From the NCBI RefSeq assembly GCF_011046735.1, contig NZ_CP049258.1, forward strand, positions 4,110,001 to 4,174,000: 64,000 bases of DNA. The letters run 5' to 3'. The notes under the pieces were generated by a model. That model searched no databases. It saw only the letters and a program-made list of their open reading frames with translations, and was not told the origin of the DNA. How positions within the stretch are numbered: position 1 is the first letter of the stretch; every line of letters starts with the position of its first letter. The translations under genes were made by a program, and so were the position numbers. The stretch is from Nordella sp. HKS 07. Lineage in GTDB: Bacteria > Pseudomonadota > Alphaproteobacteria > Rhizobiales > Aestuariivirgaceae. Positions 33,303-42,502 of this stretch are shown one piece after another.

Positions 33303-34799
33303 ATGTCGCGCCCGCAAGAGATCATCCTCGGCATCGATCAGGGCACGACCAACACCAAGGTGGTGGCGCTCGACACGAAGGGGATAATACTCGCCGATGC
33401 TGTGCGCCCGATCGTCACGACGGCGCCCGAGCCCGGCTTCGTCGAGCAGGATGCGAGCGCGATGGTTGCCAATGTGCTCGCCTGCATCCAGGAATTGCTC
33501 GCCAGGCTGGCACTGAAGCCATCGCAGGTTCTGGCGATCGGCATCGCCAACCAGACCGAGACTTTGGTGGTCTGGGATACGAATACCGGGGAACCGGTAA
33601 TGCCGGCCATCGTCTGGCAATGCCGGCGCGGCGCCGAGGAGCTGGAGAAGCTCAGAAGCGATGACAGCTTGCGTCTCATCCGAGCGCGCACCGGCCTCGA
33701 TCTCGACCCGACCTTCACGGCGGGAAAACTGCATTGGCTCAAGCGCCACCGTCCTTCTCTCTGGGCGGGACTGCGCGATGGGCGGCTGCGCTGGGGAACG
33801 GTCGACAGCTGGCTCATGGCGGCGCTGACCGATGGCGGTACTTATGCGACCGAGCCCGGCAATGCCTCGCGCACCATGCTGTTCGACATCGAGCGGCTGG
33901 CCTGGGACGAGGAGCTCTTGGATCTCTTCGGGCTCGACCTTGCCGCCTTCCCGGAGGTGCGCCGCTCCAACGGCGATTTCGGCACGACCAGAGCAGCGCT
34001 GCTCGGCGCGGCGATCCCGGTCCGTGGCGTGCTGGGCGATCAGCAGGCGGCCTTGTTCGGCCATGGTTGCTATGACGCGCGCGAGCTCAAGGTGACTTAT
34101 GGCACCGGCGCCTTTCTCTGGATGAATGCCGGATCGACGCCGCCCAAGGCTTCGGGCGAGGGCATCATCCGCACCATCGCCTGGCAGATCGACCGGCCAT
34201 GCTACGCCTATGAAGGCTTCGTGATGTATGCCGGCAAGATCCTCGACTGGCTGAGCGAGCGCCTGTCGATTGAGGGCCGCGGTGCGGCCGTGGCGGCCGA
34301 GGCTGAGAAAGCCGGAACGAGCGCCGACGTGCTCTTGGTGCCGGCCTTTCAGGGCCTCGCCTCGCCCTGGTGGCAGCCCGATCTGCGGGCTGCGCTTCTG
34401 GGACTCGGTGAGGCGACGAGCAAGGGCCAAATCGCCCATGCTGGTCTCGAGGCCGTCTGCTATCAGATCCGCGCCGTGCTTGACGGTATCAGCGGCGGGG
34501 AGACGCTTCCGATGGTCAAGGCCGATGGCAGCATGACGCGCTCGGCCTATTTCACAAAGTTGCAGGCGAACGTACTGGGCGCCCCGCTTTTCGTGTCGGC
34601 CTCCGATGCGATGACGCCCTTCGGATCCGCCTTGATGGCGGGCCTGGGCGCGGGCTGCTGGGCATCGCTCGATGAGCTGCGCAAGCTGCCGCGCGCCGGC
34701 GAGATGGTTGCGCCCACCGCATCTTATGAGAGTGCTTATGAGGAATGGAGCAAGGCGGTCGGCCTGCTGATCGCGGGTTATGGCCGCAAGGGAATGTGA
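33303..34799 (+). CDS. FGGY family carbohydrate kinase, glycerol kinase-like
   Basis: 498-residue actin-fold kinase closest in pattern to Glp[16 protein letters not shown] (phosphate loop), [34 protein letters not shown] and [12 protein letters not shown]. Compared with E. coli GlpK, the glycerol-binding NQRET reads NQTET here (Arg83 position is Thr) and the Tyr135 region PYFSGTK reads PTFTAGK; the Trp, Glu84 and catalytic Asp245 equivalents remain. The phosphoryl acceptor may therefore be a polyol other than glycerol (inference). The start ATG is at 33303. It is followed after one base by GlpD. Confidence 0.9.
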   Translation: MSRPQEIILGIDQGTTNTKVVALDTKGIILADAVRPIVTTAPEPGFVEQDASAMVANVLACIQELLARLALKPSQVLAIGIANQTETLVVWDTNTGEPVMPAIVWQCRRGAEELEKLRSDDSLRLIRARTGLDLDPTFTAGKLHWLKRHRPSLWAGLRDGRLRWGTVDSWLMAALTDGGTYATEPGNASRTMLFDIERLAWDEELLDLFGLDLAAFPEVRRSNGDFGTTRAALLGAAIPVRGVLGDQQAALFGHGCYDARELKVTYGTGAFLWMNAGSTPPKASGEGIIRTIAWQIDRPCYAYEGFVMYAGKILDWLSERLSIEGRGAAVAAEAEKAGTSADVLLVPAFQGLASPWWQPDLRAALLGLGEATSKGQIAHAGLEAVCYQIRAVLDGISGGETLPMVKADGSMTRSAYFTKLQANVLGAPLFVSASDAMTPFGSALMAGLGAGCWASLDELRKLPRAGEMVAPTASYESAYEEWSKAVGLLIAGYGRKGM

Positions 34800-34800
34800 C

Positions 34801-36333
34801 GTGAGCGAGGACCAGCAGAAAACCTACGACCTCTTCGTGATCGGCGGCGGCATAAATGGGGCGGCGATCGCCTGCGATGCGGCCGCGCGCGGCCTGCGCG
34901 TCGGCCTGTCCGAGATGCAGGATTTCGCGGAGGGAACGTCGTCGCGCTCCTCCAAGCTCATCCATGGCGGCCTGCGCTATCTCGAGACCTATGACTTCAA
35001 GCTGGTGCGTGATGCGCTCATTGAGCGCGAGATCCTCATGCGTCGCACGCCGCATCTCGTCTGGCCGCTACGCCTGGTGCTCCCCTATGTGGCGAGCCAG
35101 CGGCCGCGCTGGATGATCCGCCTCGGTCTCCTCTTCTACGACTATCTCGCACATCGCAAAGTGCTGAAGCGCTCGGAAGCGATCGATCTGCACAAGCATC
35201 CGGCGGGCGGCGCGTTGAAGAACGATTACCGTCATGCCTTCGCCTATTCAGATTGTCGGGGCGATGATGCGCGCCTGGTCATCGCCAATCTCTTGGGTGC
35301 GAAGCGCGGCGGCGCCGATATCTGGGCGCGTCATCGTTTCGTGACCGCGGCGCGCGACGGCGAGCTGTGGCGCATCACGCTCGAGAAGGTGAGTGATGGC
35401 GGGCAGGTCACGCTGCAAAGTCGTGCCCTGGTGAATGCGGCGGGCCCCTGGGTCGTCGATGTCGCGGGCAGGATGAAGGTGCCGGTTGGCCGCAAGCTGC
35501 GGCTGGTGCGCGGCAGCCACATCGTCGTGCCGCGGCAATGGGAGGGCGAGCACGGCTATTTCCTGCAGACGCAGGACGGCCGTCTTATGGAGGCCTTTCC
35601 CTATGAGCGCGATTTTACCTCCATCGGCACGACCGACGAGCCCTGGGAGGACGCGCCCGAAAAGGTGGCGATCTCCGACCAGGAAATCGACTACATGCTG
35701 GCCGAGGTAAACGGCTTCCTGAGGAAGCCGGTTACGCGCGCCGACATCGTGTGGAGCTATTCGGGAGTGCGGCCGCTCTTCGAGACGGGCGGCGGCCGTG
35801 ACGGCGATCTCTCGACCTTGACGCGTGACTACTCCTTCGAGATCGATCATGGCCAAGGCCAGGCGCCGGTCCTCACCGTCTTCGGAGGCAAGCTCACCAC
35901 GCATCGCCGCCTTGCGGAACATGCAATGCAGAAGCTCTGCGCCGTGATGCCGTGGCCTGCCAACAGTCCCTCACGAACCGACATATTGCCGGGCGGCGAT
36001 GTCGGCCCGGCCGGAATCGAGGCCTATCGCAATAGCTTCAAACAGCGCTTCCCTTGGCTCCCGGAAACGCAGGCGGATCGCTATGTTCAGCAGTTCGGAG
36101 CCCGCGCCGAGGAGATGCTGAATGGGGCGGGCAATCTCGCGGATCTGGGCCCGCTGATCGGCGCCGATCTCCACCAGAGAGAGGTCGATTACCTCATGGA
36201 CACCGAATGGGCCCGCACCGTCGAGGACATCATCTGGCGACGCAGCAAGCTGGGACTTCGTCTTTCTCCGGTTGAGATCGGCCGGCTTGCCGCCTACCTG
36301 AAGGACAGACCCACCCTTCCTCAATCTTCCTGA
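34801..36333 (+). CDS. glpD: FAD-dependent glycerol-3-phosphate dehydrogenase
   Basis: 510-residue peripheral membrane flavoenzyme oxidising sn-glycerol 3-phosphate to dihydroxyacetone phosphate and feeding the quinone pool. Motifs: LFVIGGGINGAAIACDAAARG (FAD-binding; central GGGINGA), GTSSRSSKLIHGGLRYLE, NAAGPWVVDVAG, VTRADIVWSYSGVRPL and LTVFGGKLTTHRRLAE, plus the C-terminal GlpD domain. The start is GTG at 34801, just behind the kinase stop, with AAGGGAATG as ribosome site. Pairing with a kinase that seems altered at the glycerol site is noteworthy. Confidence 0.94.
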   Translation: MSEDQQKTYDLFVIGGGINGAAIACDAAARGLRVGLSEMQDFAEGTSSRSSKLIHGGLRYLETYDFKLVRDALIEREILMRRTPHLVWPLRLVLPYVASQRPRWMIRLGLLFYDYLAHRKVLKRSEAIDLHKHPAGGALKNDYRHAFAYSDCRGDDARLVIANLLGAKRGGADIWARHRFVTAARDGELWRITLEKVSDGGQVTLQSRALVNAAGPWVVDVAGRMKVPVGRKLRLVRGSHIVVPRQWEGEHGYFLQTQDGRLMEAFPYERDFTSIGTTDEPWEDAPEKVAISDQEIDYMLAEVNGFLRKPVTRADIVWSYSGVRPLFETGGGRDGDLSTLTRDYSFEIDHGQGQAPVLTVFGGKLTTHRRLAEHAMQKLCAVMPWPANSPSRTDILPGGDVGPAGIEAYRNSFKQRFPWLPETQADRYVQQFGARAEEMLNGAGNLADLGPLIGADLHQREVDYLMDTEWARTVEDIIWRRSKLGLRLSPVEIGRLAAYLKDRPTLPQSS

Positions 36334-36345
36334 AGCGAGCCAGCC

Positions 36346-37050
36346 ATGATTGATCTCTATTATTGGACGACGCCCAACGGCCATAAGATCACGATGTTCC
36401 TGGAAGAGGCGGGGCTTCCCTACCGGCTCATTCCCATCGACATCGGCAAGGGCGAGCAGTTCAAGCCGGAATTCCTCGCCGTCGCGCCCAATAATCGCAT
36501 CCCGGCCATCGTCGACACCAAGCCGGCCAAGGGCAAAAAGCCGATCTCCCTGTTCGAGTCGGGCGCCATCCTGCTTTATCTCGCCGAGAAGACGGGCAAG
36601 TTCATCCCCGACGATCTTGCCGGGCGCGCCGACGTGCTGCAGTGGCTGTTCTGGCAGATGGGGGGCTTAGGGCCCATGGCCGGCCAGAACCATCATTTCC
36701 GCAACTACTCCAACGAGAAGATCGACTACGCGATCGAGCGTTACACCAAGGAGACGAACCGTCTCTACGGCGTGTTGAACAAGCGTCTCGCCGATCGCGC
36801 CTTCGTGGCCGGCGCGGATTATTCGATCGCCGACATGGCGTCCTATCCCTGGGTCGTGCCCTATGAGCGCCAGGGCCAGGACCTAGCCGACTTCCCGCAT
36901 CTGAAGCGCTGGTTCGAAACCATTCGCGCCAGGCCCGCGACGATCGCCGCCTATGATCTGGTGAAGACGGTCAATCCGACGGCCGGCAAGCCGATGACGG
37001 AAGAGGAGAAGAAGATCCTCTTCGGCCAGACCGCGGCGGTGGTGCGGTAG
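36346..37050 (+). CDS. Glutathione S-transferase, YfcG/YghU (nu) class
   Basis: 234 residues: N-terminal thioredoxin fold with the TTPNGHKITMFLEEAGLPY opening typical of YfcG/Ure2p-like enzymes (Thr/Asn in TPNG bind glutathione in the class), NRIPAIVD, LFESGAILLYLAEK, then the all-helical domain with MGGLGPMAGQNHHF. Characterised relatives act as disulfide-bond oxidoreductases with two glutathiones. It starts 12 bases after GlpD and may be co-transcribed, though no functional link is obvious. Confidence 0.93.
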   Translation: MIDLYYWTTPNGHKITMFLEEAGLPYRLIPIDIGKGEQFKPEFLAVAPNNRIPAIVDTKPAKGKKPISLFESGAILLYLAEKTGKFIPDDLAGRADVLQWLFWQMGGLGPMAGQNHHFRNYSNEKIDYAIERYTKETNRLYGVLNKRLADRAFVAGADYSIADMASYPWVVPYERQGQDLADFPHLKRWFETIRARPATIAAYDLVKTVNPTAGKPMTEEEKKILFGQTAAVVR

Positions 37051-37057
37051 TGAATGT

Positions 37058-37158
37058 CGTCATCCCGGCGAAAGCCGGGATCCACTAAATACTTTCCAAA
37101 TGCACAGTACTGCCCACTTGCTCTTATCCAATGGATCCCGGCTTTCGCCGGGATGACG
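37058..37158. repeat. Palindromic repeat element, family 3, copy 2
   Basis: 101 bases with perfect 27-base terminal inverted repeats (37058-37084 and 37132-37158; core ATCCCGGCGAAAGCCGGGAT) and a 47-base AT-rich middle. The middle still shows partial similarity to copy 1 at 20866-20964. It lies between the convergent GST and exporter genes and could form a very stable stem that ends transcription from both sides. Confidence 0.85.
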
Positions 37159-37182
37159 ACTTGAGGGAACATCAAATCCTGA

Positions 37183-38289
37183 TCACTCCAATCTGCTGCG
37201 GAACAGCCAGGCAGCGGCGCTCAGCGTGAAGGCGGCGATTAGTGCCAACGGCGCGGTGTTGTGGATGACTTCGCTCAAAGGGATGTCTTTCAGGAACACG
37301 CCCTTCACCACCACCAGGAAATAGCGCAGCGGATTGACATAGGTCACGGGCTGCAGCCAGCCCGGCATGTTTTCGATCGGCGTGGCGAAGCCCGAGAGCA
37401 GGACCGCCGGCACCATGAAGACGAAGGCGCCGAGTATGGCCTGTTGCTGCGTCATCGACAGCGATGAGATGAAGAGGCCGATGCCGACCACCGAGGCAAG
37501 ATAGAAGAGCGCACTGCCATAAAGCAGGAACAGCGAGCCGCGCAACGGGATCTCGAAGTAGAACACCGCCATCAGGACATAGATGGTGATGTGGAACAGT
37601 CCGATCAACATGGGCGGCGTCAGCTTGCCGATGAGGATCTCGTGCGTCCTGAGCGGCGAAACCATCAGCTGGTCAAAGGTTCCGAGCTCGCGCTCGCGCG
37701 CCACCGACAGCGCCGTCACGATGAGGCCGATCAGCAGCGCGATGATAGCGACGAGGCTCGGCACCGTGAACCAGATATAGGTGAGATTCGGATTGAACCA
37801 GTTGCGCGGCACGATGGTGACGCTCGCTGCGCGCTGGCGCGGCGAGGCGAGGTCGGCGGCGAGCCCGGCGATGATCTGGTTGAGATAGCCGGCGACGATC
37901 TGGGACGCATTGGAGCGCCGCCCATCGAGGATGATCTGCACATCGCCGGCCTTGCCAGCACCAATGGCGCGCGAGAAGTCGGGACCGATCTGAAGGGCCG
38001 CGATCACCTCCTGACGGTCAACGAGATCATGCAGCACCTTTTCATCATCGGTGCGGACCAGGCGGCGGAAGTACGGGGTGCCCTCAATACGCTGGATCAG
38101 CTCATGGCCCCATTTGCCGCTGTCGCGGTTGAGGATCACAATATCGACATTCGTCACTTCGAGGGTCGCGGCATAGGAGAAGACGAAGAGCTGCAGGATC
38201 GGCGGCACGACGATCACCAGGCGGCCACGCGGATCGCGCAGGATCGCGAGGAACTCCTTGATGATCAAGGCGAGGATGCGGCCCCACAT
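37183..38289 (-). CDS. ABC-2 type transporter permease, second subunit
   Basis: 368-residue inner membrane exporter subunit of the YhhJ/YbhR type: one N-terminal membrane segment (LVIVVPPILQLFVFSYAATLE), a large periplasmic domain, then about five segments with WFTVPSLVAIIALLIGLIVTAL and FATPIENMPGWLQPVTYVNPLRYFL, the hallmark of ABC-2 exporters. It starts one base after the other permease stops. With the HlyD-like adaptor and dual ATPase it forms a drug- or lipid-type efflux pump. Confidence 0.93.
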   Translation of the reverse strand: MWGRILALIIKEFLAILRDPRGRLVIVVPPILQLFVFSYAATLEVTNVDIVILNRDSGKWGHELIQRIEGTPYFRRLVRTDDEKVLHDLVDRQEVIAALQIGPDFSRAIGAGKAGDVQIILDGRRSNASQIVAGYLNQIIAGLAADLASPRQRAASVTIVPRNWFNPNLTYIWFTVPSLVAIIALLIGLIVTALSVARERELGTFDQLMVSPLRTHEILIGKLTPPMLIGLFHITIYVLMAVFYFEIPLRGSLFLLYGSALFYLASVVGIGLFISSLSMTQQQAILGAFVFMVPAVLLSGFATPIENMPGWLQPVTYVNPLRYFLVVVKGVFLKDIPLSEVIHNTAPLALIAAFTLSAAAWLFRSRLE

Positions 38290-38290
38290 G

Positions 38291-39433
38291 TCAGCCGAGC
38301 CTCTTAGCGGTACTGCGGGCGGCGAGGCCGAGAAAAACAGCTCCAGCGAGCAGTAGAATGGTGATGTTGCGCAGGAAGAGCGGCCAGATATCGCCAGCGA
38401 GGAACACCGTCTGCAAGCTGGGGATCAGATAGCGCGCCGGCACGATGGCGCTGATCCATTGAATGATCGTCGGCATCGAGCTGATCTCGAACAGGAAGCC
38501 GGAGAGCAGGAAGGCGGGCAGGAAGGCCGAGAGAAGTGCGAGTTGCGAAGCGAGAAACTGGTTGCGCGTCGCCGCCGAGATGAGCAGGCCCTGGCCGAGC
38601 GCCGGCAGCAGGAAGGCGGCAGATATGGCATAGAGGGCGAGAAGCGAGCCGCGGAACGGAATGCCGAACAGCACGACCGCGACGAGCACGCACAGTGTCA
38701 TCGACGCCATGGCGAGGATGAAATAGGGCAGGATCTTGCCGGCGAGCAGCTCGGCGGCGGTGACCGGCGTCGCCATCATCGCCTCCATCGTGCCGCGCTC
38801 CCATTCGCGCGCGACCACCAGCGCCGTCAGCAAGGTGCCGATCAGCGTCATCACGATGGCGATCGAGCCGGGCACAAGGAAGTTGCGGCTGGTGAGCTCC
38901 GGATTGAACCAGAAGCGCTGCTCGACATTGATGCCCGGAGGATCGACTTGAGTTTCGCTGGTCCTGAGCCGCATCCAGGTGGCGACGACGCCCTGCACAT
39001 AGTTCTGCACGAAGCTTGCGGTGTTGGGATCGGTGCCGTCGACGATGACCTGGATCTGCGGATAGGTGCGGGCGGTGAAGTCGCTCGCGAAGCTCGCCGG
39101 GATCACGACGATGCCGCGCACCTCGCCGACGACGAGGGCTTCCTCGAAGTCGCGCCGGTCGCGGCCCAGCTTCACGTCGAAATATCGCGACGCCTGGAAG
39201 CTTGCCGCCAGACCCTGGGTGAGCGGCGACATCGTCTCGACGACGACGCCGATGCGGGTGCGTGTCGCATCGAGCGACACGCCGTAGCCGAAGAGGAAGA
39301 GCAGGATCAGCGGCAGGACGAAAGCGATGAGGATGCTGCTCGGATCGCGCAGGATCTGATAGGTCTCCTTGCGCACGAGCGCGGCGAGGCGGCGGAGAGA
39401 GCTTGAGCCCCTATCTTCCGGCAGCGTGCTCAT
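38291..39433 (-). CDS. ABC-2 type transporter permease, first subunit
   Basis: 380-residue ABC-2 permease (YhiH/YbhS-like partner): N-terminal segment SILIAFVLPLILLFLFGYGVSLD, a periplasmic domain, and about five C-terminal segments, including PGSIAIVMTLIGTLLTALVVAREWERGTMEAMM (in parts: ALVVAREWERGTMEAMM) and SSMPTIIQWISAIVPARYL. It is separated from the dual ATPase by a family 1 repeat, yet in the same direction and probably the same operon. Confidence 0.93.
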   Translation of the reverse strand: MSTLPEDRGSSSLRRLAALVRKETYQILRDPSSILIAFVLPLILLFLFGYGVSLDATRTRIGVVVETMSPLTQGLAASFQASRYFDVKLGRDRRDFEEALVVGEVRGIVVIPASFASDFTARTYPQIQVIVDGTDPNTASFVQNYVQGVVATWMRLRTSETQVDPPGINVEQRFWFNPELTSRNFLVPGSIAIVMTLIGTLLTALVVAREWERGTMEAMMATPVTAAELLAGKILPYFILAMASMTLCVLVAVVLFGIPFRGSLLALYAISAAFLLPALGQGLLISAATRNQFLASQLALLSAFLPAFLLSGFLFEISSMPTIIQWISAIVPARYLIPSLQTVFLAGDIWPLFLRNITILLLAGAVFLGLAARSTAKRLG

Positions 39434-39445
39434 GCGCTGCTGCTT

Positions 39446-39600
39446 TCCCCCTCTCCCGCTTGCGGGAGAGGGTGCCCGACAGGGCGGGTGAGGGTGTTGG
39501 CTCCGTCATCGCGCTCTTTGGAGGACTCCTTGCTCTTTGCAGGAAGAACACCCTCATCCGGCGCTTCGCGCCACCTTCTCCCGCAAGCGGGAGAAGGGGA
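39446..39600. repeat. Palindromic repeat element, family 1, copy C
   Basis: About 155 bases with the same end hairpins (CCCTCTCCCGCTTGCGGGAGAGGG type and CCTTCTCCCGC-AA-GCGGGAGAAGG) and core (ACAGGGCGGGTGAGGGTG; ACACCCTCATCCGGCGCTTC) as copies A and B. It sits between the ATPase and permease genes of the efflux operon. Confidence 0.75.
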
Positions 39601-39629
39601 GATGATGGAGGGGGAATGTCCGCGCCCGC

Positions 39630-41345
39630 TCATGCCGCCTCCCTTTCCGAACCTTCGACCAACGCGATGAAGGCATCCTCCATAGTGGGGTCGGGATTCT
39701 CAGGCGAGGTGACGCGGCGTTTCAAGTCATCGGGGGAGCCCAGCGCGATCGACTTGCCGCGGAAGATCAGCGAGATGCGGTCGCAATACTCGGCTTCGTC
39801 CATGAAATGGGTGGTGACGAGGATGGTGACGCCCTTCTCCACGAGGCCGTTGATATGCGTCCAGAATTCGCGCCGCGTGATCGGATCGACGCCCGATGTC
39901 GGCTCGTCGAGAAACAGCGCCTCCGGCTCATGCATGACGGCGCAGGCAAGCGCCAAGCGCTGCTTGTGGCCGAGCGGCAGGTCCTTGGCCGACTGATGCG
40001 CATGGCGGCGGAAGTCGAAGATGTCGGTGACGAGCTTGATCCGCTCGCGCTTGCGCGCTCCCCTGAGGCCATAGACGCCGGCGAAAAAATTGAGATTCTG
40101 GGCGACGCTCAGATCGCCATAGAGCGAGAATTTCTGCGCCATGTAGCCCAGCCGGTTGCGCGCCTCGGCGGTGTCGCGCCTGAGATCGAAGCCGGCGACG
40201 CGGCCTTCGCCCGCACTCGGCTTGAGGAGGCCGCACAGCATCTTGAAGGTGGTCGATTTTCCGGCGCCGTTGGGCCCGAGCAGGCCGAAGATCTCGCCGC
40301 GCTTGATGTTGAAAGTGATGTCCTGGGCGGCGGTGAAGTCGCCGAAGCGCTTGGTCAGTCCGCGTGCCTCGATCACATAGGCATCGGAGCCGGCGCGGGG
40401 CTCCGTCGCGTCCGCCAGAAGCGAGTGGCCGCCGGGACCACCGCCCAGCATATCGACGAAGGCGTCCTCGAAGCGGGGCGCCGTGGCGGCGGCCCGCGCC
40501 GCCTCGCTCTCCGGCAGGGCACCGCGACCCGCCTCGGCGCCGGTGACGATGCGTATGGCCTCGCCCTGGATCACCCCGTCAATGATGCCCGGCCGCCCGA
40601 GCAGGCTGGCGAGCAGCGGGCGCCGGCGCTCAGCGCTGCCGGTGAGCTTGAAAACCCGCCCGTCGACGCGCCGGGTGAGCTCGGCGGGCGGGCCGGCGAA
40701 CAGGAGCTTGCCTTGATTGAGCAGCACCACGCGCGTGCAGGCCTCCGCTTCGTCGAGATAGGCGGTCGACCACACGACCCCGATCCCTTCGCGCGTGAGA
40801 TGCTCCACCATCTTCCATAATTCGCGCCGCGAGATGGGGTCGACGCCGACGCCCGGCTCGTCGAGGAGAAGCAGGCGCGGCTTCTTGAGGAGCGCGCAGG
40901 CAAGGCCGAGCTTCTGCTTCATGCCGCCCGACAATTTGCCGGCGAGCCTTGCCGTGAAGCGCTTGAGATCGGTGAAGGTCAGAAGCTCATCATAGACGGC
41001 GGCGCGCTCAGCCTTGGGCAGCCCGCGCAGATCGGCATAAAGATCGAGATTCTCCTGGACGCTCAGATCCTCATAGAGCCCGAAGCGCTGCGGCATATAG
41101 CCGATCGCCGCCTGGATCTTCGCCGCCTCGCGCCAGGTGTCGAAGCCGAGCACGGTGAGGGTGCCGGCATCGGGCAGCAACAGCCCCGTCATCAGCCGGA
41201 TCAGGGTCGTCTTGCCGGCGCCGTCGGGTCCGACGAGACCGGTGATCTCACCGCCCTTGATCGCGGCCGAAATCCCGTCGAGCGCCGGGGAGGCTGTGCC
41301 GAATGTCTTGCTGACCGCGTCGATCCGGACAAAGTCTTCGCTCAT
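39630..41345 (-). CDS. ABC exporter ATP-binding protein with two ATPase domains
   Basis: 571 residues with two fused ABC domains (RbbA/YhiH-type N-terminal organisation). Domain 1: Walker A GPDGAGKTTLI, signature LSGGMKQKLGLA, Walker B LLLLDEPGVGVDP. Domain 2 (from about residue 325): Walker A GPNGAGKSTTFKML, a degenerate signature LPLGHKQRLALA in place of LSGGxxQR, Walker B ALFLDEPTSGVDP. It drives the two ABC-2 permeases. It starts six bases after the HlyD-like gene ends. Confidence 0.93.
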   Translation of the reverse strand: MSEDFVRIDAVSKTFGTASPALDGISAAIKGGEITGLVGPDGAGKTTLIRLMTGLLLPDAGTLTVLGFDTWREAAKIQAAIGYMPQRFGLYEDLSVQENLDLYADLRGLPKAERAAVYDELLTFTDLKRFTARLAGKLSGGMKQKLGLACALLKKPRLLLLDEPGVGVDPISRRELWKMVEHLTREGIGVVWSTAYLDEAEACTRVVLLNQGKLLFAGPPAELTRRVDGRVFKLTGSAERRRPLLASLLGRPGIIDGVIQGEAIRIVTGAEAGRGALPESEAARAAATAPRFEDAFVDMLGGGPGGHSLLADATEPRAGSDAYVIEARGLTKRFGDFTAAQDITFNIKRGEIFGLLGPNGAGKSTTFKMLCGLLKPSAGEGRVAGFDLRRDTAEARNRLGYMAQKFSLYGDLSVAQNLNFFAGVYGLRGARKRERIKLVTDIFDFRRHAHQSAKDLPLGHKQRLALACAVMHEPEALFLDEPTSGVDPITRREFWTHINGLVEKGVTILVTTHFMDEAEYCDRISLIFRGKSIALGSPDDLKRRVTSPENPDPTMEDAFIALVEGSEREAA

Positions 41346-41351
41346 GGCAGA

Positions 41352-42356
41352 TCATGGCCCGCTTGGCTCGGGGATATGCACCGTCACCGGCATGCCCTGG
41401 CGCAGGCCCTGATCGGGCGCGTCGATGACGACCCTGAGACGATAGACGAGATCGGTGCGCAGCTCCGGCGTCTCGACCGATTTCGGCGTGAACTCGGCGA
41501 CCGGCGAGATGAAGCCGACCTTGCCGCGATAGGGACGGTCCGGCGCCGAATCCGTCGTGACCGTCACCTCGAGACCGGGATGGATCTTGCCGAGCAGGGG
41601 TTCGGAGACATAGCCGCGCACCCAGACCGGCCGGTCGAGCGAGAGCACATAGACGATGTCGCTGGTGGCGATGATGGCGCCCGGTTCACGCAGGCGCGAC
41701 AGAATGGTGCCGGAAGCCGGCGCTTTCAATTGCGCGTCGTCGAGCGCTGTCTGGGCCGCAGCGATATTTGCTTCCGCGCCTTGCAGGCTGGCGCGCGCCG
41801 CCGCGATATCCTCCTTGCGCGAGCCTTCGAGCAGGAGATCGAGCGCCTGTTGGGCCGAGACGACGCGGGCAAGCGCCGCATCGCGCGCCGCCTTGTTGCT
41901 GTCAAGGACCGATTGCGAGACCGTGCCGCCGGGACGCAGTTGCGCGGCGCGCTCGTAAGTCAGCTTGGCATTCTCGTAATTGGCGGTCTGCTCGTCGAGC
42001 TGGGCGCGCGCCTGGCTGATCTCGGCGATGCGCGGCCCGGCCACCAGCTTGTCGAGCTGGGCCCTGAGAGCACCGGCCTGTGCCTCAGCGGCGGCGAGCG
42101 CGTCCTCATAGGGCTTGGTATCGAGGCGGGCGAGCAGATCGCCAGCCTTGACGCTGTCCCCCTCATCGAACTCCATCGCGCTGATCCGCCCGCCGACGCG
42201 GAAGCCGAGCTCCACCTGGCGGATATCGACATTGCCATAGAGCCTGATCGGGCCGTTCCGGGCTTCGGCGAAGCCGAAACGGGCCGGCAGATCGAACCAC
42301 CAGGCGGCAAGTCCGCCGAGCAGGAGTACGGCCAGTATAGGCACCAAGCGTTTCAT
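41352..42356 (-). CDS. HlyD family secretion protein (periplasmic adaptor)
   Basis: 334 residues: N-terminal membrane anchor ([18 protein letters not shown]), barrel-sandwich lipoyl half ([24 protein letters not shown] ... [16 protein letters not shown]), a long coiled-coil hairpin from about residue 75 to 185 rich in Ala/Gln/Lys heptads, then the second lipoyl half ([20 protein letters not shown]) and a beta-barrel. It is the YhiI/YbhG-type partner of the exporter. The start is the ATG at 42356, preferred because the hydrophobic anchor follows at once; an ATG at 42419 sits within the operator. Confidence 0.92.
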   Translation of the reverse strand: MKRLVPILAVLLLGGLAAWWFDLPARFGFAEARNGPIRLYGNVDIRQVELGFRVGGRISAMEFDEGDSVKAGDLLARLDTKPYEDALAAAEAQAGALRAQLDKLVAGPRIAEISQARAQLDEQTANYENAKLTYERAAQLRPGGTVSQSVLDSNKAARDAALARVVSAQQALDLLLEGSRKEDIAAARASLQGAEANIAAAQTALDDAQLKAPASGTILSRLREPGAIIATSDIVYVLSLDRPVWVRGYVSEPLLGKIHPGLEVTVTTDSAPDRPYRGKVGFISPVAEFTPKSVETPELRTDLVYRLRVVIDAPDQGLRQGMPVTVHIPEPSGP

Positions 42357-42401
42357 GTCCGGGAGTCCGATCCTTGCATGGGCCTTGACATCGACTAAAA
42401 A

Positions 42402-42444
42402 GCCAACAACTGTTGGCATATCGTCATTGCGGCTCCTTTGTCAA
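42402..42444 (-). promoter_or_regulatory. Efflux operon promoter with perfect palindromic operator (TetR site)
   Basis: A perfect inverted repeat GCCAACA-AC-TGTTGGC occupies 42402-42417. On the minus strand a consensus -35, TTGACA, is at 42444-42439, and a weak -10 (TATGCC, 42420-42415, 18-base spacer) runs into the palindrome. A repressor bound here would block the efflux operon. The TetR gene starts about 85 bases away on the other strand, so the site may serve both. Confidence 0.7.
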
Positions 42445-42502
42445 CATGGGCCACCATTTCGATTATGTAAGGTCAAGATAAACGACTGAATTACCAAGAG
42501 AA

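Noticed and set aside
32697-34439. 580-codon antisense frame over the FGGY kinase and part of the LLM gene
   Set aside because: Spans two real genes in a wrong frame and has no domain evidence.
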